Assembly (NCBI RefSeq): GCF_023715225.1
Contig: NZ_JAMBNS010000007.1
Coordinates: forward strand, 186,001 to 250,000
From: Robertmurraya korlensis
GTDB lineage: Bacteria > Bacillota > Bacilli > Bacillales > Cytobacillaceae
Direction: 5' to 3'
Length of the DNA: 64,000 bases
Shown here: piece after piece, positions 26,262 to 35,410 of the stretch
Numbering within the stretch: position 1 is the first letter of the stretch
Layout of the letters: each line of letters begins with the position of its first letter
The notes under the pieces: model-generated
Databases searched by the model: none
What the model saw: the letters and a program-made list of their open reading frames with translations, nothing else
Told to the model about the DNA's origin: nothing
Made by a program: the position numbers and the translations under genes

Positions 26262-27539
26262 ATGACGATTGAAACATTGAACTCAGGATTAGATACGATA
26301 TGGGTCGTGTTAACTGCTGCAATGATTATCCTCATGGAGGGTGGCTTTGCTCTTTTAGAGGCTGGCTTTGTTCGGCATAAAAATAATGTAAATATCATAA
26401 TGAAAGTATTTGTTGATATTACCATTGGTGCACTATGCTTTTATCTGGTTGGTTTTGCTTTTATGTATGGAAGTGATGCGTGGGGAATGATCGGAACAAG
26501 CGGTTTTGCCTTGTTAGGCGATTTGTCTCATATCCAGCTTTCCATATCACTTGATACGTTTTGGCTATTCCAAGCGGCCTTTGTTATTGCAGTAATTTCC
26601 ATTGTCTCAGGCGCAGTGGCGGAGAGGATTAATTTTCGCGCTTATATTCTTTATGCGATGATTATGACGGCGATTATTTATCCGATTGCAGGACACTGGG
26701 TATGGGGAGGAGGCTGGATTAGTCAGCTAGGAATGCTTGATTTTGCTGGTAGTGCTGTTATCCATGCGCTCGGTGGTTTTTCAGCTTTGGCTGCAGCCAT
26801 GTTTATCGGTCCGCGTAAAGGGAAGTTTACCCCTTTGGGAACGAGTACAATCGCGCTACCGAGTAATATTCCTTTAGCTTCAGTAGGAGCGTTTCTTCTT
26901 TGGTTTGGATGGTTTGGTTTTAACGCCGGAAGTACATTAAGCGGTACAGATGCAAGAATTGGACATATTGCAATTGTGACCATGTTATCTGCCGCTTCTG
27001 GAGGGGCAGCAACGCTTTTATACACGCTTTTCCGTTACAAGCGTTCGGATGCACCGGCAGTTATTAATGGTTCATTGGCTGGATTAGTAGGAATAACAGC
27101 AGGATGTGCGTTTGTTAGTGATCAAGCAGCTATTTTGATAGGGGCAATTTCTGGTTTATTGATGTTATTTGCTACCAATTGGCTTGAGTCACGGAAAATT
27201 GACGATCCAGTTGGAGCGTTCCCAGTTCATGCTGTATCTGGGATGTGGGGAACAATCGCACTTGGCTTGTTCTCAATAGAAGGGGGCCTTTTTTATGGAG
27301 GAGGCTGGCATCTACTGGGAGTTCAAGTGTTAGGATTAATCGTTCTATGTATATGGGGCTTTGCAATGACCTGGCTAGGCTTATCGCTCATCCGTCTATG
27401 GATACCTGTTCGTTCTACAGAAGAGGAAGAAGAAATGGGATTAGATATTAGTTACCATGGAGTGCTAGCTGCTTATCAAGAACACGAGTTTATTAACTAT
27501 CAAGATCACTATACGGATTTTTCAAAAAAAGATGATTAG
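26262..27539 (+). CDS. amt: Ammonium transporter (Amt/NrgA family)
   Basis: A 425-residue protein with about eleven membrane helices. The twin pore histidines are present in GSAVIHALGGFSAL and FPVHAVSGMWG. Other signatures are MEGGFALLEAGFVRHKN at the start and FGWFGFNAGS in the centre. It conducts ammonium, mainly under nitrogen limitation. The C-terminal tail is longer than usual (EEEEEMGLDISYHG and about 30 further residues). The usual glnK/nrgB PII gene is absent on either side; instead a coiled-coil gene precedes it. Confidence 0.95.
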   Translation: MTIETLNSGLDTIWVVLTAAMIILMEGGFALLEAGFVRHKNNVNIIMKVFVDITIGALCFYLVGFAFMYGSDAWGMIGTSGFALLGDLSHIQLSISLDTFWLFQAAFVIAVISIVSGAVAERINFRAYILYAMIMTAIIYPIAGHWVWGGGWISQLGMLDFAGSAVIHALGGFSALAAAMFIGPRKGKFTPLGTSTIALPSNIPLASVGAFLLWFGWFGFNAGSTLSGTDARIGHIAIVTMLSAASGGAATLLYTLFRYKRSDAPAVINGSLAGLVGITAGCAFVSDQAAILIGAISGLLMLFATNWLESRKIDDPVGAFPVHAVSGMWGTIALGLFSIEGGLFYGGGWHLLGVQVLGLIVLCIWGFAMTWLGLSLIRLWIPVRSTEEEEEMGLDISYHGVLAAYQEHEFINYQDHYTDFSKKDD

Positions 27540-27544
27540 ACAAG

Positions 27545-27577
27545 GGGCTCTATTACATTGGTAATAGAGCCTTTGTT
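27545..27577 (+). terminator. Terminator of amt
   Basis: GGCTCTATTAC pairs with GTAATAGAGCC around a four-base loop; a T-rich stretch follows. Confidence 0.85.
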
Positions 27578-27636
27578 TATGTTAGTTATTGGTCAAGTAA
27601 TCATTTCATATATTGGAAAAAAGAGAGGTGAATGCT

Positions 27637-28446
27637 TTGACCAAGAACTTTCGTCAAGAAGCACTATTTGAACTGAATTTTTGGTTACAGATACTTGGAG
27701 ATCACGCGAGATTTATCCATGATTCTTTAGCGCCATCGGAAACTCAATACATCAGCCAAGCAAAGAACTTTATGACGTTGTTTGATCAATTATTAACAAT
27801 ATCACGTAGACAGCCTGCAGATGAGGAGCTTATGCAATTGCTACATAGAGCCAATCAAGCAGGAACAGAAATTAGAGAATTGAAACTCAGCTTGGTGAGA
27901 GAGCATTTGGTGGGAGAAGTGAAAATTACTTTGCCACCATCTTTTTTAAGTCATATGGTCAATGAACTAGAAGAGGCATTGAGAGTATTTTCATTTTTTC
28001 TTAAAGGAGAAATCCCTCCAACCGTTCATCCGTTACATCATGATTTATTATGGCTATTAGATGCCGCAGGACATGCGGGGGCCATAGATGCCAATTTAGA
28101 CACTGTGGAAAAGAAGCTCAAAGAAAAAGGGCGAGAGTTCACAAAGGACTGGGAGGAATTTTATTTAAAGGCTGTTGAGATGGCAGGTTTCTTACGTGCG
28201 AAGGTATATTCTTTCCCCGCATTAAGTCGTTTTCACAAAGAAATAGAATTAGAAATGGAGATTTTCAAAAGTTTTTTAAGAGAGTTAGAGGAAATGGAGT
28301 TAAACAAAGAAACACTCGGAGTATTAACACCTCTTATGGCGGATCACATGGCTCGAGAAGAATGTTATTATTTAATGAAGCTTGCTGAGACAACAGAAGT
28401 GAAAGATCCTAATTGCGATCCAACCAAACCAAGGACAACAAGTTAG
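27637..28446 (+). CDS. DUF2935 protein
   Basis: A 269-residue all-helical protein of the DUF2935 family. Two DUF2935 units are visible: EALFELNFWLQILGDHARFIHDSLAPSE at the start and LHHDLLWLLDAAGHAGAIDANLDTVEKKLKEKG in the second half. The repeated His/Glu positions could bind a metal in a four-helix bundle, by analogy with ferritin-like folds. TTG 27637 is preferred over TTG 27613 because AGAGGTGA lies nine bases before it. Function unknown; probably spore-former specific. Confidence 0.85.
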   Translation: MTKNFRQEALFELNFWLQILGDHARFIHDSLAPSETQYISQAKNFMTLFDQLLTISRRQPADEELMQLLHRANQAGTEIRELKLSLVREHLVGEVKITLPPSFLSHMVNELEEALRVFSFFLKGEIPPTVHPLHHDLLWLLDAAGHAGAIDANLDTVEKKLKEKGREFTKDWEEFYLKAVEMAGFLRAKVYSFPALSRFHKEIELEMEIFKSFLRELEEMELNKETLGVLTPLMADHMAREECYYLMKLAETTEVKDPNCDPTKPRTTS

Positions 28447-28461
28447 AAGGATTAAATGCAA

Positions 28462-28497
28462 AGTCTCTAGTCTTTGACTAGAGGCTATTTTGTTTTT
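28462..28497 (+). terminator. Terminator of the DUF2935 gene
   Basis: AGTCTCTAGTC pairs with GACTAGAGGCT (one wobble); T-rich run follows. Confidence 0.75.
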
Positions 28498-28584
28498 ATA
28501 AATTTCTATTTTTTAAAAATAATGAGTGCGTTTTCATAATGTATAATGAAAATATTCAAAAAACTGAGAATATGGAGCTGGCTC

Positions 28585-29487
28585 ATGGAACTATTATTCG
28601 TTGTATTATCAGCTTTATCTGTAATCGGTGTAGGCTATATCGGTCAAAGAACCATTGGATTTGATCGAAAAGCAATTTCTTCCATGGCATTATATTTAAT
28701 GCAGCCTTTTTTGGCATTTCGAACCTTTTATACGAATGCAATCACGATGGAATATCTGTATATCCTACTGTTTTCAGTGCTTCTTTGTGTAGGGATGATT
28801 GTTATTGTTCAAATTACAGCAGCAGTAAAAAAATTACCTCGCTCAAGGCATTCTGCCATGGTGCTTTCAGGAGTATTTATGAACAGTGGTAACTATGGTG
28901 TTCCCATTATCTTACTTGCTTTTGGGAATGTGGGTGTTGATTATGCTGTTATCATGATGGTCATACAATCCTTCCTAATGAGTACAATCGGGGTGTATTA
29001 TGCTGGAAAAGGAAGCGAGAGAGGATATTCAATCCAACAATCCATTTTAAATATTATAAAAATGCCAATGATATATGGCTCTTTCTTGGGAATCCTTCTT
29101 CAACTCTTATCCTTGCCAGTACCAAATCTGATCATGAAGCCTATCGATATGATTGCCGATGCAACCATTCCAACTATTATGCTAGTACTAGGTATGCAAC
29201 TGGGGGCCATTACAAAGAAGAATGTTAGTATCGGAGACGTTTCTACGATTATGATCCAACGTATGCTAATTTCTCCTGCCTTAGCTTTACTTTTAGTATG
29301 GCTTCTACCCATAGAAGGAATGCTTGCCCAAGTTCTTATTGTTCTATCAGCAATGCCTTCAGCAGCAAATACCATGATGCTTTCGCTTGAATTTGGAACA
29401 GAGCCAGATCTTGTTTCTTATAGTACGTTAGTGACGACTTTGTTAAGTATATTATCGGTTCCGTTGATGTTGATGTTGGTGATGTGA
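28585..29487 (+). CDS. AEC family (auxin-efflux-carrier type) permease
   Basis: A 300-residue protein with about ten membrane helices. The family start LLFVVLSALSVIGVGYIGQR, the FMNSGNYGVPIILLAFG segment and the end VLSAMPSAANTMMLSLEFG mark the AEC/YwkB-MleP-like group, which moves small organic acids. ATG 28585 with GGAG is preferred over ATG 28546, because the latter overlaps a TATAAT -10 at 28542-28547. Monocistronic; substrate unknown. Confidence 0.88.
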   Translation: MELLFVVLSALSVIGVGYIGQRTIGFDRKAISSMALYLMQPFLAFRTFYTNAITMEYLYILLFSVLLCVGMIVIVQITAAVKKLPRSRHSAMVLSGVFMNSGNYGVPIILLAFGNVGVDYAVIMMVIQSFLMSTIGVYYAGKGSERGYSIQQSILNIIKMPMIYGSFLGILLQLLSLPVPNLIMKPIDMIADATIPTIMLVLGMQLGAITKKNVSIGDVSTIMIQRMLISPALALLLVWLLPIEGMLAQVLIVLSAMPSAANTMMLSLEFGTEPDLVSYSTLVTTLLSILSVPLMLMLVM

Positions 29488-29621
29488 AAAGTAGAAGTCG
29501 ATATGTAAGGAATGCTGATATATATAATCAGCATTTTTTTATATTAAAGGGTGTACTATTTTCTGAAAAATACATAATGTGAAAAAGAGGGAGTTTCAAT
29601 ACATTGGATGGAGGTGGGAAA

Positions 29622-30032
29622 ATGGGAGTTCCGCCAAAGCATATTGTGTCAGCCGTCGCTTTCGTTCGGAATGATGATAATGAAATACTTTTAGTGAGAA
29701 GCCCGCGAAGAGGTTGGGAGTTGCCAGGAGGACAGGTTGAAGAAGGGGAGTCCATTAAGGCAGCTGCGATAAGAGAAACAAAAGAAGAAAGTGGGATAGA
29801 AATTGAGATTGTAAAGTTCTGTGGGATTTTTCAAAATGTAAAGCACTCCATTTGCTGTACTTTGTTTATCGGGAATGTAGTTGGTGGTCAACTGACTACG
29901 TCACCTGAGAGTTTAGAAGTGGGTTTTTTTCCGATAGAAAAAGCACTTGAAATGGTCACGTGGAAACATTTTAAGAAGAGAATAGAATATTGTTTAAATG
30001 ATGCGGTCCAGCCTTTTTTTGTTGAGGTTTGA
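29622..30032 (+). CDS. Nudix hydrolase
   Basis: A 136-residue pyrophosphohydrolase with a complete Nudix box from Gly37 to Ile59 (GX5EX7REUXEEXGU: key residues Glu43, Arg51, Glu52, Glu55, Glu56). It cleaves nucleoside diphosphates linked to another group; the substrate is not evident. ATG 29622 follows GGAGGTGGG; the in-frame TTG 29604 has no site. Monocistronic. Confidence 0.92.
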   Translation: MGVPPKHIVSAVAFVRNDDNEILLVRSPRRGWELPGGQVEEGESIKAAAIRETKEESGIEIEIVKFCGIFQNVKHSICCTLFIGNVVGGQLTTSPESLEVGFFPIEKALEMVTWKHFKKRIEYCLNDAVQPFFVEV

Positions 30033-30044
30033 TCAACCATAACA

Positions 30045-30080
30045 AAAGGAGCTGCCCTAAACATTGGGCAGCTCCTTTCG
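30045..30080. terminator. Bidirectional terminator
   Basis: AAAGGAGCTGCCC pairs with GGGCAGCTCCTTT between the convergent Nudix and amidohydrolase genes. Confidence 0.85.
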
Positions 30081-30935
30081 TTATTTTACAAATGGTTGAA
30101 TCCTTGGAAAAACCTTTAGTGCGGTTTCATAAAACACCTGTCTGTGGTACTCTTCCGGAATTAAATTCTTGATGAACTCAATATACGGGGCAATCGGAAC
30201 CAATGGCCAATCTGTACCGAATAGAAGTTTGTCATAAGAGTCTGCAAATACCAATGCATGACGTAAATGATCAAGAAAACGACCTTCACTTTTCGCTGCT
30301 AGCTCCTTCTTGGTTCCGACAATTAATCCAGATAGATCTGCAAATACATTTGGATTTTTATAAATGATCTCTGCACCTGTTAGTGTCCACGGGTCCCCGA
30401 AATGAGCCATCATGAAATTTACATCACGGTTGTCAACGGCAACCTCATCAATGGTGAGGGGGTGGGAGTATTTTAAATATCCCCTTTCTGAATACGTATC
30501 GCCCGTATGAAAGACGACCGGAAGATGGTACTTTGCCGCAAGTCTATAAACGGGTTTATAAACAGGATCGTAGGCATAGAACGGATAATAACCAAGGTAA
30601 ATTTTTATCCCAACCGTTTTCGGGTGTAATAACATTTTTTCTAAACGAGTAAGTGCCTCCTCGCCTAAGTTGTACGGATTGATTCCCGCGCAGGTAAAGA
30701 TAGAAGATGGTAGCTCATCGGTTAAATCCAGCCCCATCGGAGTTTGTGTTTCGTAATCAGGAAACCCCATTTTAGCTGTTTCTGTTAACCCCATTCCTAT
30801 GCCTAGTACTACTCCTGCTTCCTCAAATTCTTTAAGTATACCTGAAGGTGAATAATCGACAAATGAAATTTTTTCAGCTGTTTCATGAAATGATTTTATG
30901 TTTGATAGATGGATGTGTGCATCGATGATTTTCAT
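30081..30935 (-). CDS. Amidohydrolase-2 type metal hydrolase
   Basis: A 284-residue TIM-barrel hydrolase. The first metal motif DAHIHLS is at the start; KIYLGYYPFYAYD, VVFHTGDTYSERG, MMAHFGDP and a late LLFGTDWPL (catalytic aspartate) complete the ACMSD/amidohydrolase-2 pattern. Substrates in this group are cyclic amides, lactones or carboxylates for decarboxylation. The start is 11 bases after the stop of the acetyltransferase fusion gene, whose end carries the AAAGGAG site. The two are thus co-translated and likely share a pathway. Confidence 0.85.
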   Translation of the reverse strand: MKIIDAHIHLSNIKSFHETAEKISFVDYSPSGILKEFEEAGVVLGIGMGLTETAKMGFPDYETQTPMGLDLTDELPSSIFTCAGINPYNLGEEALTRLEKMLLHPKTVGIKIYLGYYPFYAYDPVYKPVYRLAAKYHLPVVFHTGDTYSERGYLKYSHPLTIDEVAVDNRDVNFMMAHFGDPWTLTGAEIIYKNPNVFADLSGLIVGTKKELAAKSEGRFLDHLRHALVFADSYDKLLFGTDWPLVPIAPYIEFIKNLIPEEYHRQVFYETALKVFPRIQPFVK

Positions 30936-30946
30936 AAGAGCTCCTT

Positions 30947-33900
30947 TTAAAATTGGATGTTTCGTAGTTTTTGTACAGCCTCTGTTGGGAGAACTCGCTC
31001 ATCAAACAGAAAGAATAGAGGAGCAGTCTTTTTCTTCTCCTTATTCGCAAAACCTGGCTGAGCAGCAACTAGTTGAAAGGCTTCTTTATTCATATATGCT
31101 TCGGTTTCTTCACTGTTTAGACTCGAAATTACATAAAGTTTTTCTTTCTTTGTTAGTGATTCTATATAGGATTCTTGTGGCAGGTACATGGGTAATTCCT
31201 GTTTACCTGCACGATACTGTGTATTACCACCTTTAATAGAAAGGTTCGGTAATGCTTCACCACCAAGGAACAGGTCGGTCAGCCATTTTTCTTCCTCCAG
31301 CCATTTCCCACCATCATGTTTGACCTGTAAAAATGTTGCTAAAACAGGAATGCCCGGAAGCATTAAATAATGTTGAATATACTCGACATTTTTCCATTGT
31401 GAATGCTCTTTAAATTTTGTGTAAATAGCAATGCCTCGCCATGTATTTCCTTTACGATCACAGATATTTGTTGGAGAAATAGTTGTTTTTTCTTTTAAAA
31501 GAGAGAAGGTAGTGATTCCCTCCGGAGACCATTTCATTCCTCCAGCCCATGGATTCCACCAGCTTTTGGCAGTTCTTTCAGGATACTCAGTATCTAGCCA
31601 CTCATGTCCGTTTACTTTCAAGGAATACAAACCTGGATAAAAGTCCTCATTTGCTTTAATCGATAAGCAACCATTCTCAACAACTATGGATCCATCTGAC
31701 TCTGTACTTGAGGAAATGTCTCCACCTGGTGATAATAGTAGATTCTCAAAATTTGTCCGGATTCCTTCTTGTTGAAAATGAGCCGAAATATGAGAAACAG
31801 GATGATTTAATGAAAGTTGTTGTTCAAACGTAATAGAATTTTTCTCTTCTTCTGCCAGAATAATCCAGTTGCTGACAGGAGTATGGTCACAAGCTACCTC
31901 GAGTGTTCCATTCAAATAACTGTTTCGATAAGTCGTTAACGTGAAGGTGGAGGATGAATTAGAAGGCACAATCATTTGATTTGCCTCGAGCTGAAGTTCG
32001 TTGGTGATCTCATACGGTTGGATCAGATGTGTTTTCTCAGCATAAGTTTGAAATTGATATGCTTCCTGGAACGAGTTCAGTGCTACAATTATTTTTTCTG
32101 TAGTAGCCTTTGCTCCAGGTTTCATTTCACCAATTTTTTGTTCAATGACAAACTGCCAGCCTTCTGGTGCTGCATGACTATTCTTTGGCCAAGTTAAGCC
32201 AATCGTTTGCCCTTCCGTTTTGGAAAAATACCAATTACCCGATATCAAGGCTGGATTTAGGTCTCCGAACTCAAGTGGACGATCCTTCGAAAAATAAACA
32301 ACTCTCTGATCAAGTGGGAAATACGTGTTTCCAAGTTCTTGATATACAGGCTGACTGATTGCGATATTTTGGTAAGTAGTAGGATGCACATTTTCAATCT
32401 CTACCCACTGGTGAACAATTCCATCTCCAAAAAGTTGAAAGCACTCCGTTAAGTAGATACCTGGATATTCACCCGACTGCAACACGAACGTAATCAAGAT
32501 AGATGAATCTTCAGTATGCCAAGTTACTGATGTTGGCTTCTTTTTGTTAAATTCGTTTGTATATGGTTTTCCAAGCTTAGGGGCAAGAAATGCAAAGGAA
32601 GGCTTTTTCGTTCCAGCCTTCTTTTTTAATTGGACATTAAGATCAAGCTTTCGAATATTTAACTGACTATGGCCATTGTATACATGCCAGAAAAGTGATG
32701 ATTCTCCACCAAATTTCTTTCCTTCTCCCTTGAAAGCAACCGATATTTGCTGTTTAAATGTGAGTACCTGATTGGCAGTCTTCGTTTGAACATGAATAAT
32801 TGGAGCGTAAAAGCCGTGCTTTTTAACGGTTATAGGTATGGAAATGGTTTTTCTTCCTTTAGCAGGTACGGTAACTTCGTATGTTTTTTGTTCCAGACTA
32901 ACCAGGTCATTCTCAGGAATGGTTAGTACAAAATCTGTTGTGTTCGAGAGATTATTTTTTAGCTCAAGGTGAAACTTAGATTTTGTTTCTAAGTAGGCAA
33001 AATGACCTTCATTGAATGCTTCAAGCTTAGCGGGTAGCATAGGGAAAATTCCTAGGCTCATATCGCAAGGAACTCCATTAATTTCAACGGTTATTTGGAT
33101 GCTTGGGTGAGTACGCCAAATACTTGGCTCTTCGCCTTTTCCTATAGTAAAAGTCTCTGAGAGTGTAAGGTCCTTTTCTATGTTCAGTTTTCCTGTGTTG
33201 AGTAGATATTCGACTCGAGCATTCTTTTTACCGGTGGCTTGAAAGGAAAGAGGGATACCGGTTTTGTTCACGACTTTTAATTGATAAGTATGTTCCATTT
33301 CCTCAATCACTTCATGGTGATCCATTGAGAGCTGAACGAGGAAGTCATCGGTTTCAATTAAGGTAATGCCCCGACTCGTGCGCTCGAATTGCACTCTAGC
33401 ATTTGTTTCCGGTGAACTCCAGCTATATTCGTAGAAGGTAAACCCGTTTTGTTTCATTCCATCTGGTTTCACGTCAATTTGTCTCGTACCGGCTTCATAC
33501 CAGTCTAGTTTTTCAAATAGTGGCTGAAGAAGCGGCGTATTTACTACTTGAGGAATGAAATTCATCAGATGGGTAATGTCGTCACGATCCTCCCAAAAGA
33601 AGCCGCATTTTTTGTAAAGGGGTACTGCTTTAGTGTTGCCTGGCCAGGTGTACAAATCAAGACGAGGCCAACCAAGTTCAATCGTTTTTTCAAGAGCTTT
33701 CATGACAAGCATTTTGCCGATTTTTTTTCCATGATAACTTGGAAGAACATTGAGTAGTGGGATGTATAAAGAGCCAGTATCCTCCTTATATTCTGATAAT
33801 CCACAATAGCCAACGACTTCGTTTTCATCAAGCGCTAGATAAAGCTCAATATTTTCGGAATTGGCTTCCTTAGTTTTCACCTGATCTTCGGTCATGACAC

Positions 33901-34009
33901 GAGTGTCGCCACCCCAACTGTCACGGCTTAAATTCCACATTTTTGCTACCCCTGCGGCTAATCCTTCGTGATAACTTACAATTTGGATCCCATTTATTAC
34001 AGATGGCAT
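30947..34009 (-). CDS. Giant GNAT fusion: acetyltransferase plus about 850-residue beta-rich module
   Basis: A 1020-residue protein with ATG 34009 behind GAGGAGAAACT. Residues about 1-150 are a GNAT acetyltransferase (acetyl-CoA loop PSYHGKKIGKMLVMKAL, then LYTWPGNTKAVPLYKKCGFFWEDRD). The remaining ~850 residues are strand-rich with repeated Ig-like segments (for example TYEVTVPAKGRKTISIPITV) and a late NPWAGGMKWSPEGITTF motif that suggests a carbohydrate-enzyme-like beta-sandwich. No signal peptide is seen. The function is unknown; modification of a sugar or peptidoglycan precursor is one guess. It is co-transcribed with the amidohydrolase. Confidence 0.75.
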   Translation of the reverse strand: MPSVINGIQIVSYHEGLAAGVAKMWNLSRDSWGGDTRVMTEDQVKTKEANSENIELYLALDENEVVGYCGLSEYKEDTGSLYIPLLNVLPSYHGKKIGKMLVMKALEKTIELGWPRLDLYTWPGNTKAVPLYKKCGFFWEDRDDITHLMNFIPQVVNTPLLQPLFEKLDWYEAGTRQIDVKPDGMKQNGFTFYEYSWSSPETNARVQFERTSRGITLIETDDFLVQLSMDHHEVIEEMEHTYQLKVVNKTGIPLSFQATGKKNARVEYLLNTGKLNIEKDLTLSETFTIGKGEEPSIWRTHPSIQITVEINGVPCDMSLGIFPMLPAKLEAFNEGHFAYLETKSKFHLELKNNLSNTTDFVLTIPENDLVSLEQKTYEVTVPAKGRKTISIPITVKKHGFYAPIIHVQTKTANQVLTFKQQISVAFKGEGKKFGGESSLFWHVYNGHSQLNIRKLDLNVQLKKKAGTKKPSFAFLAPKLGKPYTNEFNKKKPTSVTWHTEDSSILITFVLQSGEYPGIYLTECFQLFGDGIVHQWVEIENVHPTTYQNIAISQPVYQELGNTYFPLDQRVVYFSKDRPLEFGDLNPALISGNWYFSKTEGQTIGLTWPKNSHAAPEGWQFVIEQKIGEMKPGAKATTEKIIVALNSFQEAYQFQTYAEKTHLIQPYEITNELQLEANQMIVPSNSSSTFTLTTYRNSYLNGTLEVACDHTPVSNWIILAEEEKNSITFEQQLSLNHPVSHISAHFQQEGIRTNFENLLLSPGGDISSSTESDGSIVVENGCLSIKANEDFYPGLYSLKVNGHEWLDTEYPERTAKSWWNPWAGGMKWSPEGITTFSLLKEKTTISPTNICDRKGNTWRGIAIYTKFKEHSQWKNVEYIQHYLMLPGIPVLATFLQVKHDGGKWLEEEKWLTDLFLGGEALPNLSIKGGNTQYRAGKQELPMYLPQESYIESLTKKEKLYVISSLNSEETEAYMNKEAFQLVAAQPGFANKEKKKTAPLFFLFDERVLPTEAVQKLRNIQF

Positions 34010-34025
34010 ATAGTTTCTCCTCTCA

Positions 34026-34085
34026 CTAAGTAGATTCTTCCTTTTTTATTTGAACTTGCTTTTCTTTTATTCTTACTTGAATCAT
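34026..34085 (-). CDS. Possible 19-residue leader ORF
   Basis: ATG 34085 with an excellent AAGGAGG nine bases upstream opens MIQVRIKEKQVQIKKEEST and stops at 34026, 16 bases before the start of the giant GNAT gene. The peptide is highly charged. Too short for the usual gene finders. The strong ribosome site is the main support. Confidence 0.45.
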   Translation of the reverse strand: MIQVRIKEKQVQIKKEEST

Positions 34086-34111
34086 CCCGCATCTCCTCCT
34101 TATGTGTATTA

Positions 34112-34129
34112 GGAATGTTTTTCCATTCC
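34112..34129. other. Short inverted repeat upstream of the leader ORF
   Basis: GGAATG and CATTCC flank a six-base spacer. It lies where a promoter or operator for the leader ORF/GNAT operon would be. No clear -10 or -35 was recognised around it. Confidence 0.3.
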
Positions 34130-34227
34130 AACTTCAATCGTAACCGCTTAAATTTTCAAAGTAAAGAAAATTCGGACTACAAATTATGTGCAAATACTAG
34201 GACTGAATGAAGACCCAGACAAGAAAA

Positions 34228-34256
34228 AAGCGAGAGTCTCAGACTCTCGCTTTTTT
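34228..34256. terminator. Hairpin with T-run between SDR and GNAT genes
   Basis: GCGAGAGTCT pairs with AGACTCTCGC and is followed by TTTTTT on the plus strand and preceded by an A-run that serves the minus strand. It ends the leftward SDR transcript. Confidence 0.75.
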
Positions 34257-34262
34257 CATTAA

Positions 34263-34369
34263 GTGTCCACGCCACGCGGACAAAAACCACAAAACTGTCC
34301 ACGAACGGTGACAGACACCACAAAAAGACAGAAGGGAGTGATTTGTCCACGGAGGGTGACAGACGCCGC
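34263..34369. repeat. Direct repeats TGTCCACG...GTGACAGACACCAC
   Basis: Two 26-bp copies lie at 34296-34321 and 34344-34369 (both begin TGTCCACG and contain GGTGACAGAC), with a partial third copy at 34263-34289. The last copy ends three bases before the SDR stop codon. The GTGTC/GACAC words look like a dispersed intergenic repeat of Bacillus genomes; that is from memory and not tested here. Confidence 0.6.
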
Positions 34370-34372
34370 TTT

Positions 34373-35089
34373 TTATGGGTTGGTGGACCAGAGGCCGGCT
34401 GATTTTAGGAAGACTCGTGGGTGTAGCTTTAAGCCGGATACGATTAGGTCAGCTAGGTCTTCTGGGTGCATGACATTTTCTGGGTTTCCAGAGATTAAGT
34501 TTGCTTCCGCAGCGAGGTCTGTGACAACTGTGCTTGGTGTTAGACCGATCACACGGATGTTGTGCTTTCGAACTTCTAAAGCTAAGGACTCTGTTAAGCC
34601 TAGTACACCAAATTTAGATGCACTGTATGCACTGGTTACAGGAGCACCTTTCTGTCCAGCACTAGAAGATATGTTGACAATATCTCCAGTTTTTCTTTCA
34701 ATCATTTCTGGCAAAACTGCACGTGTAGTGTTGTACACACCCATAAGATTCACTTTAATGATGTTTTCCCATTCTTCAGGGGAAAGGTCTAAGAAACCGC
34801 CAAATTTAGCTGTGCCTGCATTATTAATTAATATTTCTACGGCTCCAAGTTCTCCTCTGATTTTCTCGACTGCAGTAGAAATAGAATCAAGATCTGCCAC
34901 ATCAGCTGTTGCAACAGCTACTTTCACTTGAAACTCGCGCAACTCCTCAGCGACTTTTTCAAGATTAGAAAGTGTTAATCCTACTAATCCAACATTTACT
35001 CCTTCTTTTGCAAGAGCAATGGCTGTAGCACGGCCAATTCCTCTGCCTGCACCCGTTACAATCGCTGTTTTTCCATTAATAGATTGCAT
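34373..35089 (-). CDS. Short-chain dehydrogenase/reductase (3-ketoacyl-ACP-reductase-like)
   Basis: A 238-residue SDR. The NAD(P) motif is [16 protein letters not shown], the catalytic serine (NISSSAGQ) and YSASKFG (Tyr and Lys) are all present. It resembles FabG-like 3-oxoacyl-ACP reductases of unknown substrate. ATG 35089 is preferred over GTG 35098, because AAAGGAG is eight bases before the ATG. Monocistronic and next to, but divergent from, the frl operon. Confidence 0.93.
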   Translation of the reverse strand: MQSINGKTAIVTGAGRGIGRATAIALAKEGVNVGLVGLTLSNLEKVAEELREFQVKVAVATADVADLDSISTAVEKIRGELGAVEILINNAGTAKFGGFLDLSPEEWENIIKVNLMGVYNTTRAVLPEMIERKTGDIVNISSSAGQKGAPVTSAYSASKFGVLGLTESLALEVRKHNIRVIGLTPSTVVTDLAAEANLISGNPENVMHPEDLADLIVSGLKLHPRVFLKSAGLWSTNP

Positions 35090-35273
35090 GTTTACCACTC
35101 CTTTTCTTATGTAATGTAATTAAATATATCAGGAACCATTTAATCTAGCCATTGAGACAACTTTTTGATTCCAAATTGGAAAGACAGACTTACTTTGTAC
35201 AATTCTAGTCAGCTTTAGTCTATTTCTTAAGTAATTTGCCGAATAAAGTCGAAATAATTATCTGAAAATTCCG

Positions 35274-35302
35274 TTGACGAAGTAGAGAGGCTAGGATATA
35301 GT
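35274..35302 (+). promoter_or_regulatory. Sigma-A promoter of the frl operon
   Basis: TTGACG (35274-35279), 17 bases, then TATAGT (35297-35302). A second TATAAT at 35309-35314 lacks a good -35. The FrlR-like site lies about 20-40 bases downstream of the expected start. Confidence 0.6.
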
Positions 35303-35329
35303 ATTAACTATAATATAACAATATATAAC

Positions 35330-35347
35330 GTCATATAATGTTGTATG
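35330..35347. promoter_or_regulatory. Probable FrlR operator before frlB
   Basis: GTCATATAATGTTGTATG resembles the perfect palindrome GTTATATAATATTATATAAC upstream of frlR: 9 of its first 10 bases agree. Its position just after the promoter suits a repressor. Confidence 0.5.
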
Positions 35348-35410
35348 TTGAATGAAGGGAGGATAGGCAGTACCCCATACGAAAAAAATACTTAGGAGGC
35401 TTTATAAAAT

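Noticed and set aside
34263-34931. 222-residue plus-strand ORF over the SDR gene
   Set aside because: It starts in the direct repeats and runs antisense through a complete SDR with intact catalytic residues; codon-shadow artefact.
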